This document shows positions 51,910-60,593 of a stretch of 64,000 nt of DNA, piece by piece (positions within the stretch are counted from its first letter, which is position 1; each line of letters begins with the position of its first letter). Where the stretch lies: the NCBI GenBank assembly GCA_035944115.1, contig DASZBJ010000012.1:1-64000 (forward strand), written 5' to 3'. The position numbers and the translations under genes were made by a program. The DNA comes from Candidatus Babeliales bacterium (lineage in GTDB: Bacteria > Babelota > Babeliae > Babelales > Vermiphilaceae). The notes beneath the pieces are model-generated. The model was not told the DNA's origin. It searched no databases and saw nothing but the letters and a program-made list of their open reading frames with translations.

Positions 51910-52620
51910 ATGAATAAAAAGATCTTTAGCTTCAGCGTAATTCTGATCCCTGTCGTGCTTGCGAGTATTTACTACTACTATCGATCGCAAAAAATTGCTC
52001 CGGCACAAGAATTCACAGCGCAAGAAATTGCTCAAGCGAAAGAGCTCATGACACAAGATATAGCAGTATTTTTTAACTACGCTCAGGAAAAAATACCTCA
52101 ATTTTTAACCGATATTGAAATGGCAGAAAAAGAAACTCCTCAAGATGAGTCAAAAATTAATTACCTCAAAGAAGAACTTAAAACCTATAAAATCGCACAA
52201 ACCATTGCCCAGCACGATCTTAAAACACTCGAAGAAGCAACGCCAGAACAGTTATCATTTAAGAATGGAGACATATCGGTGGAAGGGGACCGATTCAAAT
52301 ATACCGGGAACGGTAGACTCACATCTCGTATGTTAGCAGGAGAGAATGCTCTCGCATTTGTCTTATTCCATTCTGCAATGGACAAAACACAAGAAGACCA
52401 AGATAAAACAATGGCCATGTTAAAAATACTTTTTAATAAAAAGCTTGATCCAAACACTAAGGCTGGAGAAGTATACTGGGTTAAAGATAAGCCAACAGAT
52501 AAAAGTGGGTACGATTATGTGAGCACATTTTCATTATCTCAAGCCGCATCCATCTATAGTTTTCCGCAAGCCCAGCAATTGCTACACGATTACATAAAAA
52601 ACTTTAAATCTGCTCAATAA
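51910..52620 (+). CDS. Anchored protein of unknown function
   Basis: The start at 51910 follows AAAAAAGGAAAAGCC. An N-terminal hydrophobic segment (IFSFSVILIPVVLASIYYYY) anchors a 210-residue, Glu/Lys-rich, helical body. The last 70 residues (MLKILFNKKLDPNTKAG, SQAASIYSFPQAQQLL) faintly resemble a degenerate ankyrin pair. I recognise no family. It is followed after 12 nt by the isochorismatase-like gene. Confidence 0.65.
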   Translation: MNKKIFSFSVILIPVVLASIYYYYRSQKIAPAQEFTAQEIAQAKELMTQDIAVFFNYAQEKIPQFLTDIEMAEKETPQDESKINYLKEELKTYKIAQTIAQHDLKTLEEATPEQLSFKNGDISVEGDRFKYTGNGRLTSRMLAGENALAFVLFHSAMDKTQEDQDKTMAMLKILFNKKLDPNTKAGEVYWVKDKPTDKSGYDYVSTFSLSQAASIYSFPQAQQLLHDYIKNFKSAQ

Positions 52621-52632
52621 AGGATGGTTGAT

Positions 52633-53268
52633 ATGGAAAAAAAATATACTGATTTTTTAACACCGCAAAATTGTGCACTCGCACTTATTGATTATCAACC
52701 GGCTATGTACTTTGGTGTTCAAAGCCATGATCGCATAACAATCATGCATAACTCATTAATGTTGGCAAAAACAGCGAAACTGTTTAATGTTCCCACTGTT
52801 TTATCTGCTATCGCGCAAAATAGTTTTAGTGGTCCAATGAATTCTGATCTGCAAGCAGTTTTTCCAAATCAAGAAGTTATTGATCGCACCGCAATCAACG
52901 CGTGGCTTGATGCAAGTTTTCGTAAAGCAGTAGAAGGCACAAATCGCAAAAAAATAGTTGTTGCAGGATTATGGACAGAAGCGTGCGTGCTATTTCCAAC
53001 CTTAGAGTTACTTAAAGCCGGTTATGATGTGTATATTCCTACCGATGCCTGCGGCGACATCTCTTTAGAAGCGCATGAACGCAGCGTCCAACGCATGATC
53101 CAAGCAGGCGCTACCCCAATAAATGCTTTACAATTTATTTGTGAATTACAGCAAGATTGGGCGCGCAGTGAAACATATAATGGGGTTATGGACATTTTAA
53201 AGGCTCACTCTCCATATGGCATTCAAGTTACGTTTTCAAAATGGGCTTTAGGCAAACATAGTTCTTAA
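52633..53268 (+). CDS. Isochorismatase-family hydrolase (YcaC-like)
   Basis: Cysteine hydrolases of this fold use an Asp-Lys-Cys triad on amides or vinyl ethers. The product has the Asp in CALALIDYQPAMYFG, TVLSAIAQNSFSG, DRTAINAWLDASF and the Cys in VVAGLWTEACVLFPTLE, followed by ISLEAHERSVQRM. That order and the length (211 aa) match YcaC-like members, whose physiological substrate is unsettled. The ATG at 52633 has AAAGGATGG before it; one three codons upstream is possible. The amidohydrolase gene follows at 20 nt. Confidence 0.88.
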   Translation: MEKKYTDFLTPQNCALALIDYQPAMYFGVQSHDRITIMHNSLMLAKTAKLFNVPTVLSAIAQNSFSGPMNSDLQAVFPNQEVIDRTAINAWLDASFRKAVEGTNRKKIVVAGLWTEACVLFPTLELLKAGYDVYIPTDACGDISLEAHERSVQRMIQAGATPINALQFICELQQDWARSETYNGVMDILKAHSPYGIQVTFSKWALGKHSS

Positions 53269-53288
53269 ACCTATTAGGGGCACCTTTT

Positions 53289-54998
53289 ATGCATACTCAA
53301 TATCCAGAAATGATTTTATATAACGGCAAAATTACTACGCTCGATACGCAACGTCCTGAAGTTTCTGCAATTGCCATTGCAAATGGGTGCGTACTTGCAA
53401 TTGGGTCAGATGATGAAATTAAAAGTTTGGCTGGCACAGACACAAAAATTATTGACTTAAAACAACGTCGTACCATCCCGGGGCTTAATGATTCTCATTT
53501 GCATGCAATTAGAGGTGGCCTGAATTATACCATGGAATTACGATGGGATGGCGTTCCATCTCTTGCCCAAGCGATGAATATGCTCAAAGAACAAGTTGCT
53601 CGTACACCTGCAGGACAATGGGTGAGAGTAGTCGGAGGTTGGTCTGAATTTCAGTTTAGTGAAAAACGAATGCCCACACTTGCAGAGATAAACGCTATCA
53701 CTACCGACATCCCTATTTTTATTCTTCATCTGTATGACAGAGCATTTTTAAATACTGCAGCGCTCAAAGCGGTAGGATACACCAAAGATACACCTGATCC
53801 CGCTGGAGCTCTTATTGAACGTGACACGGATGGAAACCCTACTGGATTAATTATTGCTCAACCAAATGCAGGAATTCTGTATGCAACGCTCGCCAAAGGG
53901 CCCAAATTATCAACGGTTGATCAAATTAATTCAACGCAAAACTTTATGAGAGAGCTGAATAGATTTGGACTTACCAGTTGCATAGATGCAGGCGGTGGCT
54001 CTCAAAATTACCCTGAAGATTACCATGTTATCGAAACGTTACATAAAAACAAACAACTGACGCTGCGTATCGCCTACAACTTATTTACCCAAAAACCACT
54101 CCATGAATTAGCTGATTTTGAGCAGTGGTCTACAACGATAACTCCGTATAGTGGAGACAGCATGTACCGCCTGAATGGTGCTGGCGAGATGCTTTTATTT
54201 TCTGCAGCAGATTTTGAAGATTTTTTATATGAAAAGCCTACGCTTGCTGTAGATATGGAACAGCATTTAAAAGAAATTATTCGTCTTTTGGTCAAACATC
54301 GTTGGCCATTTCGTGTACATGCAACATACAATGAAACCATTGAAAGAATGTTATCTGTCCTTGAAGAAGTTAATCAAGAAATGTCCTTTAATAATCTTCG
54401 TTGGTTCTTAGATCACGTAGAAACTATTACCGAACATAATCTAAAAAGAATAAAAACTCTTGGTGGTGCGATTGCAATACAAAATCGAATGGCCTATCAG
54501 GGAGAATATTTTATTGAGCGGTATGGCAAGCAAGCTGCCGCCACAACACCTCCAATCCGCACCATGATCGACCTTGGTATCACCGTTGGTGCAGGAACTG
54601 ATGGGACCCGTGTCGCAAGTTATAATCCTTGGATATCTCTCTATTGGCTCGTAACGGGAAAAACGGTTGGCGGAACATCTTTATATGATAAAGATAATAT
54701 AGTAAGCCGCTTGCAAGCATTGCAACTCTATACCATCGGCAGCGCTCATTTATCAGCAGAAGAAACATGCAAAGGCTCTCTTTCTGTGGGCATGTATGCA
54801 GATATGGCTGTTTTATCGCAAGACTATTTTGCTGTTGCGCAGGAGGATATTAAAAATATGTATTCGGTGTTAACTATTGTAGATGGTAAAGCTGTCTACG
54901 CTACACAAGAATTTGCCAGTCTTGATCACAACCGTGATTTACCGGTAAGCCCGGATTGGTCACCGGTAAAGTATTATGGCGGTTACTATAAATTATAA
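53289..54998 (+). CDS. Amidohydrolase 3 family (YtcJ-like) metal-dependent hydrolase
   Basis: The 569-aa protein has the family's opening strands (ILYNGKITTLD), the metal-binding HLH in PGLNDSHLHAIRGG (about 60-75), later FRVHATYNETI (His), WFLDHVETIT (His) and the final Asp in TVGAGTDGTRVASYNPW, all in the order of amidohydrolase 3 enzymes. They hydrolyse cyclic amides or esters. No signal peptide. Together with the isochorismatase-like gene it probably forms a two-gene catabolic unit; the pair is common in other bacteria. Confidence 0.92.
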   Translation: MHTQYPEMILYNGKITTLDTQRPEVSAIAIANGCVLAIGSDDEIKSLAGTDTKIIDLKQRRTIPGLNDSHLHAIRGGLNYTMELRWDGVPSLAQAMNMLKEQVARTPAGQWVRVVGGWSEFQFSEKRMPTLAEINAITTDIPIFILHLYDRAFLNTAALKAVGYTKDTPDPAGALIERDTDGNPTGLIIAQPNAGILYATLAKGPKLSTVDQINSTQNFMRELNRFGLTSCIDAGGGSQNYPEDYHVIETLHKNKQLTLRIAYNLFTQKPLHELADFEQWSTTITPYSGDSMYRLNGAGEMLLFSAADFEDFLYEKPTLAVDMEQHLKEIIRLLVKHRWPFRVHATYNETIERMLSVLEEVNQEMSFNNLRWFLDHVETITEHNLKRIKTLGGAIAIQNRMAYQGEYFIERYGKQAAATTPPIRTMIDLGITVGAGTDGTRVASYNPWISLYWLVTGKTVGGTSLYDKDNIVSRLQALQLYTIGSAHLSAEETCKGSLSVGMYADMAVLSQDYFAVAQEDIKNMYSVLTIVDGKAVYATQEFASLDHNRDLPVSPDWSPVKYYGGYYKL

Positions 54999-55022
54999 TG
55001 TTAAGAATGGCTTGATAAAACT

Positions 55023-55044
55023 ATTGTTATCTCTCTCTGCTATC
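55023..55044 (+). repeat. 22-bp direct repeat, left copy
   Basis: attgttatctctctctgcta plus tc is identical to 58325-58346. The two copies bracket peptidase candidate copy 6, the relic of copy 7, DUF488 and DUF2945 genes. Confidence 0.65.
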
Positions 55045-55092
55045 TATTACGATATAAAACAAAAATCATAATACCGTGATGGGGAAAAAATA

Positions 55093-57417
55093 ATGCGCCT
55101 ATTACATCTCTTCTTAACAGCGCTGTTACTATGCACAGCCACACACAATAGCTTTCCTGCTGCCGCTGCACAACCAGCCGCCGCTGAGATAGATCCAACG
55201 GTACGATCATTACTGATTTTCCTAGATGATAGCGAGCCATACTACTATGATGCTTCAGATCCCTTACATGATTCCCACTTGCGCGCTATGACCACTCAGT
55301 CGATGGGTGCTCTCGCAGATATAGCTGGACCTATCCTTATTTCGGGATCTCTTTTATATAATTTATTTCGAGAGCCAAAAGCATATGACAAAAATAAAAA
55401 TAAATTTGATGAATTTTACAATAACTTTAATCTCGATAATTGGATAATAAAAAAAATAAAAACTACTAAAATCCAAAAAACCACCCTGTATTGCATGATT
55501 CCTAATAACTATCTGGGTGTATCACATGATTCTTTACAACAACTAAACAACTTGGCTCCACTAACCGAATTAGAATATAAACTAGGTCTAAAAATTGATC
55601 ATATGGATCCAATTCCAGCCAAAAATAAGCAAGAAATTCGTGATTATTTAACAGCACACTATGATAATTACACAACTAAAAATTATTACATCCTAAATGA
55701 TGAAACCGGAAACGATTTTAAAAAAAACTGTATCGATGAAAAAAAAATATTTGTTTCAAAAAACGACCATATCAAAAACGAAAAAACGCCCGTACGATGG
55801 ATTATATACTCAAATGGGCATGGTATTTATAATCACAATATCGCGCAATTATCTTTTAAACAATTTGATACCTTCTTAAATTTCCTTGAAAAGGACATTC
55901 TAACAATATTTTTCGCAGTCACCTCTTGCTACGCAGCAGGATTTAATATGCAGAAAATATTTGGCGAACTTACCACAAAAGGAGGCGCCAAAACATTGCC
56001 ATTTCCTATCGTAACACATGCACTAACTGATGCAGTCGTGCATAAACTTTCTCAACCATACGACTTTAAATTATTTATAGATATTTTATCGCAAAACTCA
56101 CCCAATTATAAAAAAGCAATTGCGACCATAATGCCAATAGGGCAAAAGATTATAAACACTCCGCAAATTAGATTTCCTCATGTCCCTGCATGGTTTCCTA
56201 TTACGCAAAGCGATGATGCCATAATACGCATTACAAAAATACAAAGTGTAACACGCAAAAAACCGTTAACGGTAAATGATAAACCTGTCCTACTATATAC
56301 CAACTATGTGCCCTTTTTAATAAACTTCTCTTCATCCAATCCCAAGCCATTAATTTCAATGATTGCAGGAGATACACTACACACAATTGATTCGGCAACG
56401 CTTTTAGCTCATGATTCTGTTACAAACTTATTTGAAAATATGCATATTATTAAATATGGATCCTCTAAAACGTTTTTCATAAAAAAGGCAACACTTAAAA
56501 TTTTGAATACAAACATCACCGATATACTTATTCAATATTTGCCACACAAAAAACCTTTGTGCTTCTTCACCGAGCAAGGACAACAAAAAACATATATAAA
56601 CGGAAAAATTGAAAACTATAAAAAAAACAATTACATGCGAATGTATAATAAAGTATATTCATTTAAAAATGATTTCCTCGAACCAATCAGAACCAATACA
56701 AAAAAAATCGAACATGCACTGTTGCACCAAAAAATAAAGCTCGATGTTTTTTCTACTCTATTGCACTCAGAAAATAGAGTAGAAGCTAAGAAACTGATAC
56801 AGCACCTCATAGATAAAGGTATAAACATTGATTTTAGAAATCAACAACAGCAAACCCCATTAATCATTGCAGCTCAGAATGGAGATGAAGAAATAGTAGA
56901 ATTATTGTTAATTGCTGGTGCCAACAAAGATAAATGTGATGCTAATGGTTTTAATGCGGCAGACGCTGCGCGAAATGCAGGATATGAAGACATAGCTATT
57001 TTAATTGAAAATGGAGACAACATAAAACTACGGCAACTTATTAAACTACAACTCTATCCACATCTCGATTTTTCAAGCAGGAGAAATCTGCGCTATATAC
57101 TAGAACAGGTTGAAAAAAAATCGCCTAAAGCACTGGATATTCTTAAGAATATCGTCTTTCAACTTATTCACGGTCGAGAACAACAAGCTGCAAACACTAC
57201 CAGTTCTGCATACCGAGGCAGCAGTTATTGGGGTAAAGATTTTCCAATACAAGAATTTGAACAAAAAAAATGGCAAGAAATTTTAACTAGCCTTATGGAT
57301 GATAAGGACATTTCGGCACTACTTGATAACTACACACCAAAACTATCACCACAAGAACAACCCGAAGAGGAACGAAAGGAAGGCGAGCAAGAAGTTCCGG
57401 CTGGACTCATGCTATAA
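55093..57417 (+). CDS. Secreted clan CD-like peptidase candidate with ankyrin repeats, copy 6
   Basis: This detached 774-aa copy lies 9 kb from the main array. Signal peptide LHLFLTALLLCTATHNSFPAA; His243 (YSNGHGIYN) and Cys279 (AVTSCYAAGFN), spacing 36 as in the others. Ankyrin units are at about 565-645 (TPLIIAAQNGDEEIVELLLIAGA, NAADAARNAGYEDIAILI). The helical end (RRNLRYILEQVEKKS, GSSYWGKDFPIQEFEQ) precedes the closing EVPAGLML. GGGGAAAAAATA precedes the start. It may have moved here by duplication. Confidence 0.83.
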   Translation: MRLLHLFLTALLLCTATHNSFPAAAAQPAAAEIDPTVRSLLIFLDDSEPYYYDASDPLHDSHLRAMTTQSMGALADIAGPILISGSLLYNLFREPKAYDKNKNKFDEFYNNFNLDNWIIKKIKTTKIQKTTLYCMIPNNYLGVSHDSLQQLNNLAPLTELEYKLGLKIDHMDPIPAKNKQEIRDYLTAHYDNYTTKNYYILNDETGNDFKKNCIDEKKIFVSKNDHIKNEKTPVRWIIYSNGHGIYNHNIAQLSFKQFDTFLNFLEKDILTIFFAVTSCYAAGFNMQKIFGELTTKGGAKTLPFPIVTHALTDAVVHKLSQPYDFKLFIDILSQNSPNYKKAIATIMPIGQKIINTPQIRFPHVPAWFPITQSDDAIIRITKIQSVTRKKPLTVNDKPVLLYTNYVPFLINFSSSNPKPLISMIAGDTLHTIDSATLLAHDSVTNLFENMHIIKYGSSKTFFIKKATLKILNTNITDILIQYLPHKKPLCFFTEQGQQKTYINGKIENYKKNNYMRMYNKVYSFKNDFLEPIRTNTKKIEHALLHQKIKLDVFSTLLHSENRVEAKKLIQHLIDKGINIDFRNQQQQTPLIIAAQNGDEEIVELLLIAGANKDKCDANGFNAADAARNAGYEDIAILIENGDNIKLRQLIKLQLYPHLDFSSRRNLRYILEQVEKKSPKALDILKNIVFQLIHGREQQAANTTSSAYRGSSYWGKDFPIQEFEQKKWQEILTSLMDDKDISALLDNYTPKLSPQEQPEEERKEGEQEVPAGLML

Positions 57418-57444
57418 TCAAAAATAAATTGGAGAGAAGAAAGT

Positions 57445-57480
57445 ATGCGCAGATCACATTTCTTATTAACAGCATTGTAA
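57445..57480 (+). pseudogene. Relic of a seventh family copy (signal peptide only)
   Basis: After GGAGAGAAGAAAGT the frame reads MRRSHFLLTAL and stops. This matches the start of the family's signal peptides (MRTFHFLLFAIL, MRTPHFLLLAVL) and the spacing to the previous copy equals that inside the array. The rest of the gene is gone, replaced by DUF488 22 nt later. Confidence 0.7.
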
Positions 57481-57501
57481 TAATAAAAAAATAGATAATT
57501 T

Positions 57502-58047
57502 ATGAACAAAGCATTACGCATATTTACCGTCGGACATTCAACGAGACCGATAGAAGATTTTTTAAAGCTACTCAAACATTACAATATTACCGAACTCGTT
57601 GATATCCGCACAATTCCAAAATCACGCCACAACCCACAGTTTAATGGTCAAGAATTAGCACATGTTTTAAGAGATCATCATATTGGTTATCGCCATCAAA
57701 AAAATTTAGGCGGCCTGCGGCATACACATGCCGATTCGATTAATATGGCTTGGCACAATAGCTCGTTCCGCGGATATGCCGACTATATGCAAACAAAAGA
57801 ATTTGAAGATGGGATAAAAGAACTTATTGAAATTGCGCATGAAAAGATCGTGGTAATTATGTGCAGCGAAGCTGTTCCATGGCGATGTCATCGATCCTTG
57901 ATTGGTGACGCGTTATTAATCCGAAAGATCGATGTTGAAGATATTTATAGCATAACATCAAGTAAACCGCATACATTAACCCCTTGGGCTTTGGTACAGG
58001 GAACAACCATAACATATCCAGCGATACCGGAGAAGAATGATGTCTAA
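57502..58047 (+). CDS. DUF488-family protein
   Basis: The 181-aa protein has all hallmarks of DUF488: FTVGHSTRPIEDFLKLLK, LVDIRTIPKSRHNPQF, YRHQKNLGGLR, WHNSSFRGYADYM and the Cys/Arg pair in VVIMCSEAVPWRCHRSLI. The fold resembles thiol-dependent enzymes; function is unknown. It overlaps the DUF2945 gene by 8 nt. This DUF488-DUF2945 neighbourhood suggests joint transcription. Confidence 0.9.
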   Translation: MNKALRIFTVGHSTRPIEDFLKLLKHYNITELVDIRTIPKSRHNPQFNGQELAHVLRDHHIGYRHQKNLGGLRHTHADSINMAWHNSSFRGYADYMQTKEFEDGIKELIEIAHEKIVVIMCSEAVPWRCHRSLIGDALLIRKIDVEDIYSITSSKPHTLTPWALVQGTTITYPAIPEKNDV

Positions 58048-58261
58048 AAATTTTAAAATTGGCGATCTTGTAGAATGGAATTCAGAAGCAGGATTGGTGC
58101 GCGGTAAAATCAAAAAAAAGATTACATCCGAAATCATTTTTAAAGGTTATACGGTTCACGCCTCAAAAGAGGAACCGCAGTATTTGATAGAAAGTACTAA
58201 GACAGATCACTTAGCCATGCATAAAGGCTCTGCACTCAGGAAGATAAAGAAAGAAAAATAG
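58040..58261 (+). CDS. DUF2945 (Tudor-like) small protein
   Basis: Starting at the second of two adjacent ATGs (58040), the 73-aa protein reads SKNFKIGDLVEWNSEAG, GYTVHASKEEPQYLIES and DHLAMHKGSALRK, the full pattern of DUF2945/hypervirulence-associated Tudor-like proteins. Their role is unknown; DNA or protein binding has been suggested. GGAGAAGA lies upstream inside the DUF488 gene. Confidence 0.88.
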   Translation: MSKNFKIGDLVEWNSEAGLVRGKIKKKITSEIIFKGYTVHASKEEPQYLIESTKTDHLAMHKGSALRKIKKEK

Positions 58262-58324
58262 AGACCTAAATGTCACTTTAAAATGTTCTGTTAGGCTGAA
58301 AGCAGGTTTCAAAAAAAACATTCA

Positions 58325-58346
58325 ATTGTTATCTCTCTCTGCTATC
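58325..58346 (+). repeat. 22-bp direct repeat, right copy
   Basis: Identical to 55023-55044. It lies 64 nt past the DUF2945 stop. Confidence 0.65.
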
Positions 58347-58366
58347 AATAAATGGGGTGCAATTTC

Positions 58367-58391
58367 AACCGTCGACAGATTATCGACGGTT
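58367..58391. terminator. Stem-loop between convergent genes
   Basis: AACCGTCGA pairs perfectly with TCGACGGTT across 7 nt. It lies between the DUF2945 gene (plus) and the degenerate M48-like gene (minus) and may terminate either. Confidence 0.6.
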
Positions 58392-58437
58392 CATATACTT
58401 CGCCAATACCCCTAACTATTCCCCCCCCAACCCATCA

Positions 58438-59172
58438 TCATTTAAGTCCATTCGCATAATTTTCAAACAAAGTTGCATGTGGCTCCCAGAATTGTTCACC
58501 ATTTCTCAAATCATCTTTGATGATTGAATCGATTGCTTCCAGAGCTTTGATGGCCGCTTGCTTATTATGAGTTTTTTCAACCGTCATTTGAATGATCTGT
58601 ATGTCATGCCTGATGCCAAAGTATTGTATCACTTTAGCTTGCATGGTATTAAGAAACGTTATATTACACACCAAAAAAATTCCATATGCTACTGCCATGC
58701 GCGCCCATTTATTTTCAATACGTTGAGTTTTGCCCAGAAGCCAAAATAAGAGAAAGAGTAAACCAAGCGAAAGCAAGATCAACAGGTAAGATACCAGCGT
58801 TACAGAAAATGGTTGGAGACCGCCATGTTGCAGCATTAAAAAAGTACGCCCGAGCAAAAACATTTGTTGATCTGAATCCAATGTTTTAAACCAACTATCA
58901 TTAATAACCAAAAGTGGGTTCTTAGTTTGAGGATGAATTCCTGAAGCAATAAATCGATTCCATGGATTAATTTGAAGCCCACTTTTTTTAGGCATTGCCA
59001 CTTCGTATGGCTGTTCAAATTCAAATAACTGTGCTGCATTTTCAGTTAATGTAACAATTTCCGGTGAAGCCGGCATTAAATAGCCATCCTCGATAAAATC
59101 AACTACTTTTGCAGTTGCTTGTCCAGCCACAAACATGCAGAGAGTTAGCATTATCTTTTTGATATTATTCAT
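58438..59172 (-). CDS. M48-like membrane protein without the HExxH motif
   Basis: From ATG 59172 (AAAGGATATTGT upstream) the 244-aa product has a signal peptide (KIMLTLCMFVAGQATA) and aligns with the upstream M48 peptidase: LDSDQQMFLLGRTFLMLQHG here against LSPEEQRFLIGHEMIHIKES there. Where that protein has HEMIH, this one has RTFLM, so it cannot bind zinc in the usual way. A double membrane helix (LVSYLLILLSLGLLFLLFW, MAVAYGIFLVCNITF) is shared. Its ATG overlaps the stop of the active paralog (ATGA), so they are coupled and may form a heteromer. Confidence 0.8.
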   Translation of the reverse strand: MNNIKKIMLTLCMFVAGQATAKVVDFIEDGYLMPASPEIVTLTENAAQLFEFEQPYEVAMPKKSGLQINPWNRFIASGIHPQTKNPLLVINDSWFKTLDSDQQMFLLGRTFLMLQHGGLQPFSVTLVSYLLILLSLGLLFLLFWLLGKTQRIENKWARMAVAYGIFLVCNITFLNTMQAKVIQYFGIRHDIQIIQMTVEKTHNKQAAIKALEAIDSIIKDDLRNGEQFWEPHATLFENYANGLK

Positions 59173-59978
59173 ACAATATCCTTTGAGTTGTTTTGTAAAT
59201 TTAAACAATATAACTTTCTTTCTTCACATGAAGGATGATCGGAAAGTAATCCAAAATAAGGATTATGAGCCGGTAAATTAAATTCCTTTTCCCATCGAGC
59301 GATGATTTTGGCACAACCTTCGTACGTCTTTAGTACCTGCAATGACCGGCAATCCGCAACTTTTTCTATATGCCTGCGGTAGGCAAGTGCGATCAAGGTA
59401 GGAACAAAGAAGCTGGTAAAACCAGCAATACAACAAAACGCTCCGATTATATATTTTTTATGATGCATCGCCTGTGCAATGTTGTGAATTTTTTTGGTTA
59501 GAAGATATGAGAGTATGAGGAGTAGGGCAAGGAACAGGTACAGAAATAAATTTAAATACAGCGTATGTGATTCTTTAATATGAATCATCTCATGACCGAT
59601 AAGAAACCGCTGCTCTTCTGGCGATAGATCTTCTAAAAAACCCTCACTGATAAACAAATAAGGGCTACTATTGGTAGGAATACAAGAAAAAAGCAATGGG
59701 AAATAGACGAAGGCATTATGGTATCCAAAGGTCATCATCGCCCTTTGATTCATTTTACGGATAGTGAATGGTTGCGCGACCCCTATTTCTGATGCAATCG
59801 CTCTAATTTTTTCCTCTTGGTCGGTATTCAAAGGCAATGCCCCAAAGCTCTTTTCCGTCTTTTGAGAGACATATTCATTGAGTTGTATGGCCAAATGCCT
59901 ACGAAGCGCCACACACGCACAACCCCCGATAATAAGTACGGTGAAAAGAGAAAACAGTATTTTTGATTTTAAAGACAT
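59169..59978 (-). CDS. M48-family membrane metallopeptidase
   Basis: I start at ATG 59978 (GGGGATTGATC upstream). The 269-aa product has a hydrophobic leader (ILFSLFTVLIIGGCACVAL), a possible lipobox around GGCAC, the zinc motif HEMIH at residues 129-133 inside FLIGHEMIHIKESH, two membrane helices (LFLYLFLALLLILSYLL, AFCCIAGFTSFFVPTLIAL) and a third-ligand region EKVADCRS near 220. This is the M48 layout (HtpX/Ste24-like). It may process membrane or exported proteins. It lies directly upstream of its inactive-looking paralog. Confidence 0.85.
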   Translation of the reverse strand: MSLKSKILFSLFTVLIIGGCACVALRRHLAIQLNEYVSQKTEKSFGALPLNTDQEEKIRAIASEIGVAQPFTIRKMNQRAMMTFGYHNAFVYFPLLFSCIPTNSSPYLFISEGFLEDLSPEEQRFLIGHEMIHIKESHTLYLNLFLYLFLALLLILSYLLTKKIHNIAQAMHHKKYIIGAFCCIAGFTSFFVPTLIALAYRRHIEKVADCRSLQVLKTYEGCAKIIARWEKEFNLPAHNPYFGLLSDHPSCEERKLYCLNLQNNSKDIV

Positions 59979-60102
59979 GATCAATCCCCGCAATTAGTCC
60001 CTTTATTTCAGTATAAACTCGCGCAGAGAAGTTGCAAGGGATGCATGGTGTGGGGACGTAAAAAGGACGGGCTCGCCAGTCATTTCCTTCAGAAGACAGT
60101 TA

Positions 60103-60345
60103 TTATAATAATCTTTTCTTCCTAAATTCCCTGCCCGAACCAGACTTCAAATATTCCTCAAATGCTATTGCCCTATCTTTATTCTCAAATCCAATGTGTA
60201 CAATCAACTCCCATGGCATATATTTCGCAGTGTGTGCTGTTGTTCCACTATTGTGATTAGATAGACATTTACTCAGATCTTGAGTACAACCAACATAAAT
60301 TTCATTCGGATCTTGTTTTGATCTAATGATATATACATAATGCAT
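60103..60345 (-). CDS. GIY-YIG-domain small protein with Cys at the usual Arg
   Basis: The 80-aa protein is a single GIY-YIG domain of the YhbQ/UvrC-N type: YVYIIRS, EIYVGCTQD, then LSNHNSG and the conserved Glu in AIAFEEYLKSGSG. In active relatives the helix before the His reads D....RL..HN; here Cys27 stands at the Arg position (DLSKCLSNHN). That Arg is part of the nuclease centre, so activity may be lost; the codon TGT is one change from CGT. The gene is isolated between non-coding GC-rich DNA and the M48 pair. Confidence 0.85.
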   Translation of the reverse strand: MHYVYIIRSKQDPNEIYVGCTQDLSKCLSNHNSGTTAHTAKYMPWELIVHIGFENKDRAIAFEEYLKSGSGREFRKKRLL

Positions 60346-60385
60346 AAATGGCTTAGTCCTCCTGCGTCAATTCAACCTCCGCTAC

Positions 60386-60492
60386 TGCTTCGGTTGTGAC
60401 TCCGGCGGACAGCCTTCGCTTTTGGTTCATTTTAATTTGCATGTCTTTTAAGAAACGGGCATGCCAGCCGTAGCTTGAAAAGGGAAGGCTGG
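60386..60492. repeat. GC-rich repeat element next to tRNA-Arg
   Basis: This stretch holds words such as ctccggcggacagccttcgc and a CCAGCC / GGCTGG hairpin around cgtagcttgaaaaggg at about 60467-60491. The core cgtagctt.a...g.agg recurs at 60613-60638 and 60690-60733. It seems to be a member of the window's dispersed GC-rich family. Confidence 0.5.
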
Positions 60493-60493
60493 T

Positions 60494-60566
60494 GTGCCCG
60501 GCTGGGCTCGAACCAGCGACCTACGGATTAGAAATCCGTTGCTCTATCCAACTGAGCTACGGGCAC
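60494..60566 (-). tRNA. tRNA-Arg (anticodon TCT)
   Basis: The 73-nt minus-strand sequence folds into a complete cloverleaf. The acceptor stem is GTGCCCG / CGGGCAC, the D arm contains AGCTCAGTTGG, the anticodon arm is ACGGA-TTTCTAA-TCCGT, and the T arm contains GGTTCGAGCCC. The anticodon TCT reads AGA (and AGG by wobble), an Arg codon favoured in AT-rich genomes. CCA is not encoded. A partial copy lies just upstream on the same strand (60594-60660). Confidence 0.96.
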
Positions 60567-60593
60567 ATATAATCAGATTATTTCAAATCATCT

